DNA from: Dipteris shenzhenensis
Lineage: Eukaryota > Polypodiophyta > Polypodiopsida > Gleicheniales
Strand: one strand, 5' to 3'
Length of the DNA: 64,000 nt
Assembly (NCBI GenBank): GCA_047967505.1
Contig: CM106539.1
Below the pieces are notes generated by a model. It saw only the letters and a program-made list of their open reading frames with translations, was not told where the DNA came from and ran no database searches. Shown piece after piece: positions 12,479 to 24,520 of this stretch (the first letter of the stretch is position 1; each line of letters begins with the position of its first letter). Position numbers and translations under genes: made by a program.

Positions 12479-14118
12479 ACATGATTCCCTGGATACAAAC
12501 TTCAACCCATCACATTACCAGCTGTACTTCTGCATTTCGCAAGGTGGTGATCACATTAAAGAAAAATTGAAGGGTTCTTAGGAATAACCTTACGAGAATG
12601 GTTTGGTGTTGAACCTCATTGATGCTATCCCATTTCCACTTACTTCAACAAATCATCCCAAGCTCGTTACGAGTTCTTTCCATTGGCTCTCTTCCATAAC
12701 CCAAATGAAATCCGTTAAAATTAACCCCTCTCTTTATCGTATCTTCAAAAGCTACCAGTTTAATTGAAGTTGTTCTATATTCTTAAGAAAGGTCTAATTC
12801 TCTTTTCATCCTTCAATTGTACCTGCTTCCCTTAATTGCTTGATATGTTAAGGATGAAAAATGAAAACAAGACTACGTTGGTAATACATAATTTTACCGT
12901 CACGTTGTAGCTACTACCTTAAAGGGTTAGGAATCCAACAATCTTTTCATGGTTATCCACATGCACAAGCGTCCCTTCAGCCAAGGTGATGCACTTGATA
13001 TACCGACGAGCTAGGTATTTTTCACCTAATTAATTCTCTACATATTGGTCAAACTTGTATCAGACTAAAGGATATCCTTGCATGTTATCCGAACATTTGC
13101 AAGTGTCATTTAATGAAACAGACCCCATTACATATCTTAGACCAGTTACCCCACCTAGTGCTTCATAGAGGCAGTTTTATTGTAGTCCACATGTAAGTAC
13201 ATTCAATAAAACAAGGCAAACAATACACACTGTGCAAGGTTGCCAAGTACACGGTATGTGCATGCGTCAATTGATTACTACAATTGCATCACAAAAAAAA
13301 CCTTTTATGAATGTGTCAAATGCTTCCAAGGTTTGTTTTTGGCACAAAAAGAGGCCTAACCAAAACAAAGATTCCACTCGAGAAAGAGATTAGCCTAAGC
13401 ATGATTCCAATTTTGACTATGGCATGAAACTAAAATCAAACTTCCGTGCAAGGAAGAGACCAACTAAGCTAACCTAAGGAGACATTAAATGGAAGTCGTA
13501 CATATTTCATTGTACAAGTTCACCTACCTTCTTTCCTACCTTAAACCCAACTCCCTGAGCTGATAGTTGCAGTGTGCAACCCTTTACACCATTGGGTTGG
13601 TGAAGCCTTCTGGCAAACCAACCTCCCCACTTCAAGAACTTTGGAAAATGTTCCCACCACCAAGCCAGGGGCACACCCCAAATGAAGCACTACAAAGCAC
13701 TTGAGGGAAGACAAACAGACAAGACCCACAAAGATAGACCAAAGAATGTGCAATCAGCAGGCATACATCCATTTTATATGTAGACTAAAAGTAAACGTCT
13801 GCATGTGTAATGACAAACTCAATCTGGATTGAAACTAAACGTCTGCAACTCTAATGACTATAACTAAATGCGTTCAATTATGAAAAAAAGTGAAGCAAAC
13901 CATTTCGCTGCCTGCGACTACGCCTCAACTTTTTTTTTTAATGTCACAGAATGCCAGTCCATTACCAATTGAACACAGTTATTTCTTCCCTCCCAGGCAA
14001 TCTTGGCAGATGAGACCAGCCAATCTTACCCAGACTTTAAATCCTCTTCCCTGTAGCTTACCTCGGAGCATTCCAAAAAATTGCTTCCAAGCACATATGT
14101 AAACTTCAGATGTAGCAC

Positions 14119-14212
14119 TCAACAAAAATAAATTAAATGTAAAGTTGTTCATACCATCCGTAGGCTCAACAAAAATAAATTAGATGTGAAGAAGTTCATG
14201 CCATCCCTAGGC
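14119..14212 (+). repeat. 46-bp tandem duplication
   Basis: CTCAACAAAAATAAATTA at 14119 recurs at 14165, each followed by a GTTCATACCATCC-like stretch. Confidence 0.75.
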
Positions 14213-14371
14213 CCTACACTTTAAAAGAGTGCTACAACCAAAGTCCTTTTAGATCCCATTTCTGCCATACTCCATTGATATAAAGACAAAGCTCTTCCTT
14301 TGGAGGGGAACAGCCCACCTTTCCACCCCTAACCATGGCCCAAACTGGCTATTGACACCTAGTGGGCCAGA

Positions 14372-14504
14372 GAGCACAACACAGATTTAAAAGCTGTTCT
14401 CCAGTCTCCATCACAAGAAGCTTAGTTTCCTGGGAATCAGAAAGCACAATGAAGAGATTTAAAAGCTGTTCTCCAGTCTCCGTCACAAGAAGTTTAGTTT
14501 CCTG
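14372..14504 (+). repeat. 72-bp tandem duplication
   Basis: AGATTTAAAAGCTGTTCTCC at 14383 is repeated at 14455; the downstream TTTAGTTTCCTGGGA is also shared. The repeat leaves an open frame that encodes the duplicated peptide, but nothing else suggests a gene. Confidence 0.8.
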
Positions 14505-16091
14505 GGACCCCAAACGTTCTCTCCCATTGAAGCATCCCCCCTAGAACCTTCGAAAGCAAGCCATCCTAGCAAGTGGGTGCCTATTTACAAGCGCCTCAGT
14601 GAAATCTACGTTTTGAATATGCAAACAAATGAAAAGAGAGAAGCTTGTCACACGACAACAAACTTAGCCATACTCCCACTTTGCTGCAGGAGCTGATCTC
14701 GAACCAGTGAGCTCATTTGGCTTCAGAACTGTCTCTTCTACATAGCCACTTTCTGACTCAGGCATAGGCTTTGACTTGAATCTTGGAGATTGCATGACGC
14801 CAAGCTCTTGAGACTAACCCTATCTGTGTCCTCCCAACAGCAGTTTCACACCTATCAAAACCACTCAAAGATGCGACATACTGTACAGCGACAAAAGTAA
14901 GTTTTAAGGCCACCAACTTGCCCATACCTCACTGCATTTTATTCCAAATTTGCTCTAAATGCTGCTTGTGGGTGAGATTAACTTCCAAGGGACAGCTTCA
15001 GACACAACTTTGCCTACTTAACTCAGCCTTTTCACTATCACCAGTGCATTTTCTTCATAACTTTCTCAGAAGCAAACCAAAATACTGCCTCTAGTTAAGA
15101 TGAACCGCTACAGCAAAGCGAGAAATTCTAACTACTTCTCCATGTGCCGCCAAAAAAGAGCTCTGATTTGTCCACCCATGGTCCACCATCCAGCCAAGCC
15201 CCCATTGTCTCGTCTACACTCTTGCATCACATTGCTTTGAGTTTCTTGTTGGCATGATAGAACCCATCCATCAAGTACAGTGAAAGTGCAGTCAGCCTAT
15301 GATGCACGCAAAGCAGTGCATGTCATGGAAATGTGCATTCTGATCCTCCCCGTGATATAGGTTGCTTTAACATTAAAGGACACAGCACCAAGCCCGTAGC
15401 TTGGGGCGGGAGGTGAGATCGTAAGCCAAAAATTAAAGCAAACTTTTTCTTGAATGACAAGTCTTATTAGAGAGACGAGAGTAAAACCCCAAAATATCAT
15501 CAAAACGAAGAATAATCATGAATATTCCTAAGAAGTTTAAAGGAGTCAGCGAATTACAAGAGCTCCAGGGTGAGCCTAAGTGTAAAAGGTATGCTTGGGT
15601 GCGCCAATGCTTTTTGATATCAAAAGCGTTGTACACCTCGACCTTTAATGTGGGACACTCATCAACAGGGAGGTACGCCCCAAATATCGTTCAAAGCCGT
15701 GTATAATCAAGGGGAAGACATGTCCCAAAATTTGGGATTTGCACAGCTTATTAATTAGAATGAGTGTACAACAAATGTTCAATAATGTGAATGTTGAATG
15801 GTAAGATGGGGCAACCATCTACTGATTTGGTGATGTACTTTGAAAGGAGTCGCACTCTTTAGGAGGAGGATCAGCAGGACCAACAGCACAGGCAGCTGAA
15901 TGTAAGTACCACGATCTCCAAGCTTCCATGTAGTGAGCGAACATATGATTCAACGCTGTGTCGACACAGAAATCTGAGTCAGAACCGATTGATCCACAAC
16001 AGTCCTATATACGGCACAAGGTTATCAAACTTAACACCAATCATGCATACACCCAATCGCCCCCACAGACACATATCGCCAATTACACTAT

Positions 16092-19000
16092 TTATGCTGG
16101 CTGCAGCAATGTGTTACCTTCGTTCTGATAATGAAGCGGTGCTGCCAACTGTCCTTCCTGGCTCACACCAAGACATTCATGAGGATGGCGTCCTGCATTA
16201 GTGCCATCAGCAGGGGGTTGCACCATGCCTCCACAATGGTGAAACGGGCAGAAAGAACCAAACACAGGTGGTGGGAGATTCATGAAAAGGGGTATACAGT
16301 TCTCTTGCATTCCTTGGGCGCCACATGAGCACCCCCGGCCAAATGCGCATGCTGGGAAAGCAGCAGGGCAACAAAATCTCATCGCGCAAGAAGACCGGTT
16401 GCATTGCTGACCTTCCCTTTCAGAAGAGGCTGACACCTTGTTCTCACATTGTGTCCCGCAAGAACGGCTTGGGCTTCTTTGATGGCCTGCACTGCTCCAT
16501 TCTCTCCACCCGCCAGCAGTGCCCAACTTCAACCCCACTGGCTTTGAAGCCGAAGTTGCCATAGATGCGTCAGGTCGGGAAACTCCATCAACGTGGACCC
16601 GAGGGTAGCATGGAACAGGATTGTAAATAGGACCAGCTGTGTTAGTACATCGGGGCTGTAGCGGTGTGACATTGCATCTCTTTACGCATTTCTGGTCAGC
16701 TCCCCCATCTTTGGCACCACACCGCCCACGTTTTGTTTTCTCTGAAGCATCCGAATTCCGGGGAACCGATTCAACTGCAATCACATCCCACTTCTTGGTA
16801 AGAGCACCGCACAAACGCCTAAACATGGAATAGCTTTCAATCAATATCATATTTTAAAATTGATTGGCAGATCTGCACAAGCTCCTAAATACATGGAATA
16901 GCTTTCAATATCATATTTTAAAATTGATTGGCAGAGTGTGGGAAAACTAGAACCAATGTTTCTGAAAGGCGCCCTCACAACCTTCGATTTGAAAATACTC
17001 ACGTCGACTGGAATAATAGCAGCTCGAATGTCTAAGAAGACTGGTTTCAGACGATTGTCGTCAGCTTAACTTTTGTTTCATAACACACGCACGCAGTTGC
17101 ACAACTCATCTCACAGCCAGACAAAGAGTACCTAATCGATTTCTTCTCACCCGGGCACAGATTCCGTTCTTGACCATTCCCTATCTTGTTGAACTACCCA
17201 TCATTTGCAAGTTCGCAGATGTCTGGCTTCATATTGGACATCATTTATAACTAGAGCGATGATTTTATGCTTGGTAAGACATAATTCTGTAATTGAGGAG
17301 ACGGATCTTAGCATTGTCTGGAGAGTAACCATAGAAGAATACCCCTACGACGCGAATGTCACCTAATGGACCTGCAAAAGTTTGTAACACTCTCCCATCC
17401 CTGAAAAGTCTCTTCTCTTCAGTCAAGCTCCGACAAAAAGGAAAGCACTCAAAATATTATCGTCTCATATAGACAAGCTTACAAACATCTTCTGGGGCTC
17501 ATGTAGTGAGTCCTGCAAGTCATGGAGCAAAAGAACAAGTACTGCCACGACCCCATCCTCTGCACTTGCAACGCTGGCTCAAGGATAAATTGTGAAATTC
17601 TACTCGGGCTTTGCATGGAAATCGTCCATACCAAATGCAAATACATTTTTCAGAGCTATAGTGTATTAGTCTGGCTACAATATAATACATTTTTCAGCTT
17701 TCAAAGAAGCTAGGGATGAAAACTTTTAAAAATTGAAGGCCATCAAATATTCCGACAATGACAGACTTACAAGCACCGAGGCCTGAATTTGAATTCCTCC
17801 CCAAGTCAAGACCAACAAATACCTGTCTGCAGAGTTCAGTCTCGTTTTTGTTGTATACTGCCATCTCAAAACTGTGTATCAGCTCACAGCTTATTTGATA
17901 CGGGAACAGTTTCCAGCCTGGTCACATATTTGTCATTATGTGCCACATCTAAGAAGACATTTACATAAATGCTGCCTCTAAGTACTCAGGCAAAGTTCCA
18001 ACAAAGAGATCAAATGCATGGGCTTTTTGAGCCTTGGTTAGGAGCAATCAATGCAAGAAAGGTGAACATGTACCATAGCCAGCGAGGACTGACGTTATGA
18101 TGAAAAGCTTGAGACAGCGTGTCACTACTCCATATAAACGCTGAAGTCTTTTCTGCTTCCCGGCATATTGCATTGCCAATCTACTAGAGGCTCAAGGCCT
18201 TCCATATGCCTAGGATCTTTGTATTTTTAGTTGCAATTATTTTTGCAGTTTCTTTTCCCTGCTTAGATTTACATTTTCTAATCCTCTGTATGTTTTTAGT
18301 TTGTCCAAGGATTCATTACCCATAACAGGGATACCCAAGATCGAATATCTCTTAGTCCTGTAGATGCTAAACTGTGGCTTCGCAGCCAAAACTAAGGTGT
18401 CCATCTGGCTGTATTTTCACCATTGCACAAGCAGCCTCCCCTTGTTAGGAAAAATCTTTACAATCATACTGATAGCCCTGCTACATGGAGACCTAAACAT
18501 CTTCCCTTGATCCTTTTATTTCCCCACATGATGGCATCAAATATCTTTGATTGCTTGTTGAAAGTCTCAATAAGAGTGACCTTATTTCGTCAAGAACTCC
18601 GAGTTGCATGGTGCCAAACCTAAGAACTTACTTTTTAGAGATGTAAAGGATCTGCTTCAGAGAGGTTCTGAGCCAACCTAGGTAGAATTTATATGGCATT
18701 AGTCTACAACTGCCTTACGGCCATCATACCACTTCATCAGAAAATCAGAAAGCTTTGATGACAGGTGGTTAAATTATTCACTCATCTCACACCGTAGTCT
18801 GTCATAGAGGCGAGTCCTACGTATTGACTATCGAGCCTAACTACCGCCAAGATAAAAGCACAGATTGTAATTACGCCAAGACGGTACTGACTTGAGACTT
18901 ACCATATGTGTTCGAGTGTCCTTTCAAACCTAACCATTTGAAAGCTGGCTTCCGATTCTTCGTTTCATGAGTCTGAAGAATAAATACCATGAAACGTTAG

Positions 19001-20884
19001 AAGAAACAAAATTTGCTCTAAAATGTTAGTGATTCGTACAACGACGATGCTTCATATTGTTGGAGGATAAAATGGAGAGGCTGCACAGTGTACCTTCTCG
19101 ATCAGCTGAAGAGAAGACAAAATGTTTGCAATGTCGTAGAGGCGCCTCACTTTAGCTGCAGCAGATCAAGCCAACGTTGCATAGTGTCATGTAGGATTCA
19201 ATCACATGAATGTAAGCGAAAATTTCGATGAGGCAATGTCAAGAAATCAACCACACAATCGACCCATAGAGACTGTCTTCTAACATTAGCAAGAGATAAT
19301 TACTCTTTAGTTTGGAGGGATCTTTGCAATCGCCCAGCAACACCTTCGCAGCATCTTCCAAGGAAACAATTTTGGTCTGAAAGGCTTTAAATAATGAGAT
19401 GTCTACACAACATAACCGTAATAACCGTGACACTAATCCAGGTATGGGAGTACTAAACGCAACATACTTGAGAGACGAGAAAAAGTTGCACAAACTTCTG
19501 ACTTAGAAGGCCGAGTGACTTTTCCCTTCTCGATTCTGAAAATAACACCACAGAAATCAACGGATAATTCAATCAAGCAAATTTAGAAGTAACAATTAAG
19601 ATTTGGGCGATATCCTGTTCAGTACCAGCTTTAGATTTGAGACTTGCAGCTGTGTGAGTTTGAGCGATTCTGTCTTGAGAATAACTACAGTTTGTGTCCT
19701 CTTCCGCAAGAACAGAGACCGGACTGTTGTTTTCATCATCTGGCAGCTCTCTACTTCCTTCATTGGGATGGCTAGATGCAGGGAAGTCTCCTTTAGAGCT
19801 CATGTGGCCATCGTCATTCTCCTCGTCGTCATCTGATACGTTGTCCTGTCACGAGGAGCAAGGACCCTCTCAATTCATGCCCCAGTCAAATTCTACCAAA
19901 GCACAGTAACTGCCTTTTGCGTACCGTTCCTGCCGCCGGTGCCGTACCTCTGAAGCCAGCAAGCCCATTTTCATGTATGCCGGCTTCTTGCTGGATAATT
20001 AGAAACAGGTTAAGACCCACAGCATTAAGAAAGGGAAAAAACAGTCTCAGCTTCAGAAGCGCAACTGCATTTAGAGTTTTCAAACTCCGAACCTTCATTA
20101 ATTCGAGAGCTTGGGGGATCCTAGTTAAACCGTGCCAGGTATAGCAATTCTTCGCCTTCCGTACTAGAACCTGCAATTTACGTAAACGTACGAGAACAAA
20201 GGCGTTTAGAACGCCAAACGCAGCCTTCCGGAAGTGCTGAACTGGTTGATCTTTTGGGCGACCACGTTTGGAGGGGAGAGCTATATCCTGCATTTTACAG
20301 TACGATTGCAATAGACAAAGCATGCAGCAGTAGAGATTTACGACATACTTGGACGCTTTCAAGCACATTGACAATATCGTAGATCCGCCTCCTTTCAACA
20401 CCTGCAAGCAATGCCTTTAAGTTGGGAAATGGCGCAGGAAGAAGAGTCTGGAGTTCTCATTTACATTGCAATGAGCGTCCTAAAATTGGGAATTAAGGAG
20501 CTCACCGAGGCGGCAGGCTGCATCATCAAGGCTAATGGACTCGACCTCTTCGTTGGAGTACATGTGTAAAAAGCTGGACACAGAGACGGAACGAAGCGTG
20601 TGAGAAGAGGCGAATTGCAAATGCAAGCGATGAGGGGATCGAAAACGAAGGCAGAGAGATCGGGGAAGGGAAGAGAAGCTGTTCAAGCAAAGAGTAAGAG
20701 GGAGGAGGAAAGCAGAAGAGGAGAAGAGGAGAGGGGGGGGGGGGGGGGGGGGGGGGGGGATTTACTTTTCACAGAGGAGGCCGAGGGACTTATCCTTGCG
20801 GCTGTAGGAGGAGGGGAGGGAGCGGGAGTCGGAATCGAAAGGGAAGGAGGAGGAGTCGTCGGAGGGGAGGAGGAGGGGAGCCAT
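16092..20884 (-). CDS. DEL: Atypical E2F transcription factor, DEL type (DP-E2F-like)
   Basis: DEL proteins bind E2F sites as monomers through two E2F DNA-binding domains and repress target genes; plant DEL1 restrains endoreduplication. Exons read on the minus strand: 20884-20766, 20573-20506, 20401-20349, 20170-20093, 19990-19925, 19845-19626, 19535-19468, 19376-19304, 19155-19094 and 18972-18903, all GT-AG and in phase (292 codons). DBD1 spans about residues 28-94 (SRKDKSLGLL, then RRRIYDIVNVLESV). DBD2 spans about 203-283 (SRREKSLGLLSQKF, then RRLYDIANILSSL). An acidic linker (SDDDEENDDG) separates them. The last exon lies within 16850-16092 and encodes a Cys- and Pro-rich tail ending LLQPA. 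Phases show at least one exon unresolved between 16850 and 18903; 18152-18094 is a weak candidate. The start is the ATG at 20884; an in-frame ATG lies upstream. Confidence 0.88.
16809..16935 (-). repeat. ~64-bp tandem duplication at the DEL last-exon border
   Basis: On the plus strand GCACAAACGCCTAAA at 16809 and GCACAAGCTCCTAAATA at 16875 begin two adjacent copies, each running through TTTTAAAATTGATTGGCAGA. The copy nearer the gene supplies the first codons of the last open exon frame, so the duplication may have shifted the splice acceptor. Confidence 0.75.
20733..20759 (+). repeat. Uninterrupted run of 27 G (C on the coding strand) in DEL intron 1
   Basis: It starts six bases inside intron 1, just past the GTAAAT donor at 20765. 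It is followed inward by a pyrimidine-rich stretch on the minus strand. The exact length may be unreliable in any assembly. Confidence 0.85.
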
Positions 20885-21120
20885 GGGGAGGAGAAGATGG
20901 TGGGAGGGCATGGAAATGGAGAAGGTGGAAATGCAAAAGAAGATGCAGAGGAAGATGCAGAGAGAAATGGAGAAGATGAAGAAGGAAAAATGGCGATGGC
21001 GGGAGACAGAACAGGGCGGAGAAGAGGGAAAGGGCGCGGGGAGGGGGGGGGGCGTGTTTTTTGTTTTTGTGAACGTTGCAGTTTCCCAACCAATTTTGAA
21101 TTTGAAGCTCGCCTTTCTCC

Positions 21121-21143
21121 CCTCTCTCTCTCTCTCTCTCTCG
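21121..21143 (-). repeat. (GA)n microsatellite in the DEL 5' leader
   Basis: The minus strand reads a run of GA dinucleotides about 240 bp upstream of the ATG. The same run is kept in the inverted copy of this promoter at 23920-23937, so it predates that duplication. Confidence 0.85.
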
Positions 21144-21304
21144 TGTCTCTTTTCCTCTTCGATCACTACAACTCTTCCCCCTCCCTTCATACACCACTTT
21201 TTACACACATTGCCACATTTACTCCATCATCATCAGTTTCTAGAGAGACTTCACCACGTACCTAACTAGGTGCAGCTACGGTCAGGGAACCACCACCGAC
21301 CCCT

Positions 21305-21690
21305 ACCCCAGGTCGATAGTCCCCTACCCCTAGCCGCACCTGATTACGTACGTGGTGGTGCCTTCTCTATAGTAACTCATGAGGTTGAATGCTACATGGA
21401 AAAGGGCCTCTTTCCCACATGGCAACACTCACCTCGGGCTGACGGTCCCCAGTCCCTAGCCGCACTTGGTTAGGTACGTGGTGGTGCCTTCTCTATAGAA
21501 ACTCATGATGTTGAATGCTACATGGAAAAGGGCCTCTTTCCCACATGGCAACCCTCACCTCGAGCTAACGGTCCCAAGTCCCTAGCCGCACCTGGTTAGG
21601 TACGTCGTGGTGCCTTCTCTGTAGAAACTCATGATGTTGAATGCTTCATAGAAAAGGGCCTCTTTCCCACATGGCAAAACTTCCAAAATG
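21305..21690 (+). repeat. 126-bp tandem array upstream of DEL (three copies)
   Basis: TAGCCGCACC occurs at 21331, 21457 and 21583, an exact 126-bp period. Each unit carries GGTGGTGCCTTCTC (the third has one change) and AAAAGGGCCTCTTTCCCACA. The first copy is the most diverged and the last ends at about 21680. The array is absent from the DEL promoter copy at 23735-24297. Confidence 0.9.
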
Positions 21691-23049
21691 TATTGTAGCT
21701 AGCTTTCGCCTCTTCATTGCCAATTCTTTCTCTGTTTTTCTCCCCCTCCACATCATTGCAATTCAAAAAAAAAATCACTCACCCAAGGGCAGGTTTGCAG
21801 CAGCAGCGCATCCGGCAAGGAGTCCCAATTTGAAAATTTCCACCCACACAAGAGCAGGGCCACAGCAACAAAGCAGCTTGCAAGGAGAACAACTGCATCT
21901 TGTGCAATATTCAGAGGAGGCACACAAAAGAGAGACACCCATGCAATCCACCAAAGTCCTCTTCTCCTCTTAACCAAGGCTTTGGCAACATAAGCGTGCC
22001 AAACAACCTTCTCTTTCTTGGACAAGTTGACGTTCCAACAATCTGTGCCATTTTAAACCTTTTGCAAGTCAATCATCCACCTCCTCTAAACCTAACCTAG
22101 AGAACTTTCACCTCTTTGTAAATCCCTGTCCCCTTATAACACGTGCTACAATGAAGAATTGGAATCTTCCTTTATGCATCTTAACACTACTCTTAATCTT
22201 TAACACTCCCTGTTAAATTGCACTACATAAGTAGAGGGTGCATGTACTTGAACTCCATGAACAACATGAGATTCATAAGGGCAAATTGAAGATTTTGACC
22301 CCTTCAGAAAAATCATTTGTTACTATCTCTCAAAAGCTCAAAAAACTATAATGAAAAGGGTTGTTTATGATTTTTCCTATCAAAAGTATTCGTGGAGATG
22401 TCAATGAACATAGCTCATTATGTACTACTCTTCAAGGTATTGGCAACACCACCACCTAACCCTACCCATCCATTCTAAAAGACACCAAAATTAAGGGACA
22501 CTCTCTACAGCACTTGGTAGCCTCCTCCACAAGGATAATTTTTCTAGCCAACTTCCTTCATGTTCACAAAAACATGCATGTGCTAACCCCCTATGAGTCC
22601 CTTTCCTCATCCTTCCTCAACATCATCTTCATCTAAGGTAGACAAGCCTATTGTTGCCAGTGTAAAATGTGAATTCCACCTCTTGTAGTACTTATGCAAA
22701 CTAGCCATGTCCACACATCATTGCATGTGGTGGAGTTTTTCATGTGTCTTAGTGGTCCCCAAGCACCACCCTCCCCCTCTTTCCCTTCCTCCCCACCCAT
22801 CACCTACAATCTCCTCCCCCCAATTCCCAAGCATCCCCTACCATGGTCACTTAAGACTCACATCTATACAGCCAAATGTTAAGTAATAACAAACCCATGG
22901 ACTTATACACACTTGCATAAATCTATATTAGCTGAGGGATGCCCCTCACTTAGATTCAAACCTCCCTCTGCAATTTTAATTCAAAGTTCTACTTTTGGAA
23001 CTCTTTGTTCCATCAAATTTTGGAGTAGTTGCTTGCATTCTTCATTTGC
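21691..23049. other. Non-coding region beyond the DEL promoter
   Basis: About 21700-21800, read on the minus strand, resembles 23730-23800 and is the outer part of the duplicated DEL promoter. From about 21960 to 23049 I see no gene, only short frames without motifs and a pyrimidine-rich patch near 22770. Confidence 0.55.
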
Positions 23050-23413
23050 AATGTACAAGAGATGCGTAGAGGAGTGTGGGGTAGAAGAGATGCATCATGG
23101 CACAAAGAGTGAGAGCACAAGTGAGGCAAAATCCATGTATTAGAATGAAGGAATGACCTCCATTTTATAGAAAGAGAGGATGGTGTAGGCACCTCCCCCA
23201 AATCGATGGCAATCAACCCCTACATCAGTGGGCCTGGCCTAAATAAAAGGAACCTCCCATGTGGGGGCCTTTGGCTTACATCATCACTTAGGTCACACAC
23301 TAGACACATCATAGCACTAGATGTGCCTCTACAACACACACACACAAACATGTGACTCCCCTAGATGCACACATGCACCATGGAGCAAGCCCTTGACCAT
23401 ACTTATCCCAACA
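23050..23413 (-). repeat. LTR-like repeat E, copy 1
   Basis: On the minus strand it begins TGTTGGGATAAG at 23413, directly after a polypurine tract (23414-23427, CCTTGAGGGGGGTA). That is the arrangement at the start of a 3' LTR. The first ~225 bp match 52838-53066 in the opposite orientation, including a (GT)n run and AGAGGCACATCTAG. A TATA-like CTATAAAATGG lies near 23170. The far end is not resolved and 23050 is an estimate. Confidence 0.65.
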
Positions 23414-23734
23414 TACCCCCCCTCAAGGGCTTGCCTTTTGCAATGTCAAGGATACATCTAGACTCATAGTTAGTATGGTTTTGTCACTTTGACAAAACCA
23501 TCTCCTCACTTGTACTCACCTTATCTTTCTATTGTGTTCTACGTTTTGCTCTGCTCTCTTGCTTGTTTTCTTCTTGTTCCCATGATCTACATTTTTTTGT
23601 GTAATGCTATCATAGATGCCATGTCTTCAAAGAGTACACAAGTCAATTCATAAACTACATTCTTCTTCCATCAATTTCGAGCTCAGTAGCATTTTTCCTC
23701 CTTGCAAGGTTCTCTCCTGCTACCTTGCTTGAAG

Positions 23735-23901
23735 GGGTGAAATTTTTGGAATTACCATGATGTGGAGGAAAAAAAGAGAGAAAGAAGTGACAATGAAGAG
23801 GTGAAAGGTGCAATTGGGTGGAGCAAGGAAGAGTTTGACTCACCCAAGAGGGAAGGTGGTAGCACTCATGAGAAAGATACAATCACAAGAGAATGAGTCT
23901 C

Positions 23902-23939
<38 letters not shown>

Positions 23940-24297
23940 AAGGCAAGCTTCAAAAATCAAAATTGGTTGGGAAACTACAACAAATGAAAACAAAAATATG
24001 TCCGGTGCCCTTTCCCTCTTCTCCTCTTCCCCTCAAGCCTTATCTCTCCCACGTTACCATTTCCTTCTCCATATCTCCATCCTTTGCATCTTGTGCATTT
24101 CTATCTTTCCATGCCCTCGCATTGTCTCCCCATGGCTCCACTCCTCTTTTGCTCCTCCGACTCCTCCTTCCCTTTCCATTTTGACTCCCACTCCCTCCCC
24201 TCCTTTTACAACCGCAAGGATAAGTCCCTTGGCCTCCTCTATGTGAAAAATAAATTCCCTATTCTCCACTTCTCCTCCTTTTTGTTTTTGTGTCATT
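23735..24297 (+). pseudogene. Decayed inverted copy of the DEL promoter, exon 1 and start of intron 1
   Basis: The plus strand here aligns with the minus strand of the DEL gene from about 21760 to 20750, minus the 126-bp array. Shared landmarks in order are CATGATGTGGAGG, AATGAAGAGG, a GA run, TTGGTTGGGAAACT, CCATGGCTCC and AAGGATAAGTCCCT. The exon still encodes a degraded first domain (NRKDKSLGLL). The splice donor is lost: AAAAGTAAAT in the gene is AAAAATAAAT here. No second DEL exon follows. The fragment sits between LTR-like repeat E and a LINE-like stretch, on the side where the interior of an element ending at 23413 would lie. It is a genomic, unspliced duplicate, not a retrocopy. Confidence 0.85.
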
Positions 24298-24299
24298 GA

Positions 24300-24520
24300 A
24301 TCAAGTACTACGGGCAACTGGCTACATGCACGATCATGTAGCCCATGCACATTCCAACTCACCACTGTCAAACTCATGGAGATGGGATAGCAATCAACAA
24401 GGCTCGAAATATCTACACCAAAGAGGTCAGCGCACTGTTGAGCATCCAATAGTGAAGCTATGTGAAAAGTTAAAACCATCTTTGGTGGCAAACGGATCAC
24501 AACTACGTCCAAACTTGACC
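24300..24520 (-). pseudogene. Possible LINE fragment (start of ORF2-like endonuclease)
   Basis: A minus-strand frame contains MSLTVVSWNVHGL, which resembles the opening ILSWNVRGL block of plant L1 LINE ORF2 endonucleases. The resemblance covers only about 15 residues, and the frame runs directly into the duplicated DEL exon. The neighbouring frame at 24628-24816 (-) might be RT-linker sequence but is too weak to call. Confidence 0.3.

Larger units (their letters stand above)
12479..16091. other. Intergenic region between GAPN and the DEL gene
   Basis: This includes the GAPN 3' end and, at the right, the probable 3' untranslated region of the minus-strand DEL gene; the two genes converge here. 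I found no coding sequence with family motifs. Two small tandem duplications (14119-14212 and 14372-14504) are the only structure I can support. Confidence 0.55.

Noticed and set aside
18040-18190. An open minus-strand stretch (KTSAFIWSSDTLSQAFHHN) as a certain DEL exon.
   Set aside because: The acceptor phase fits exon 10, but its exit phase does not fit the last exon and I see no clear family similarity, so it is mentioned only as a weak candidate.
20600-21269. A 221-codon plus-strand frame and overlapping Gly/Glu-rich and Pro/Ser-rich frames.
   Set aside because: Composition-driven antisense frames over the DEL first exon, the G run and the GA repeat. The DEL reading is supported by domains and splice phases.
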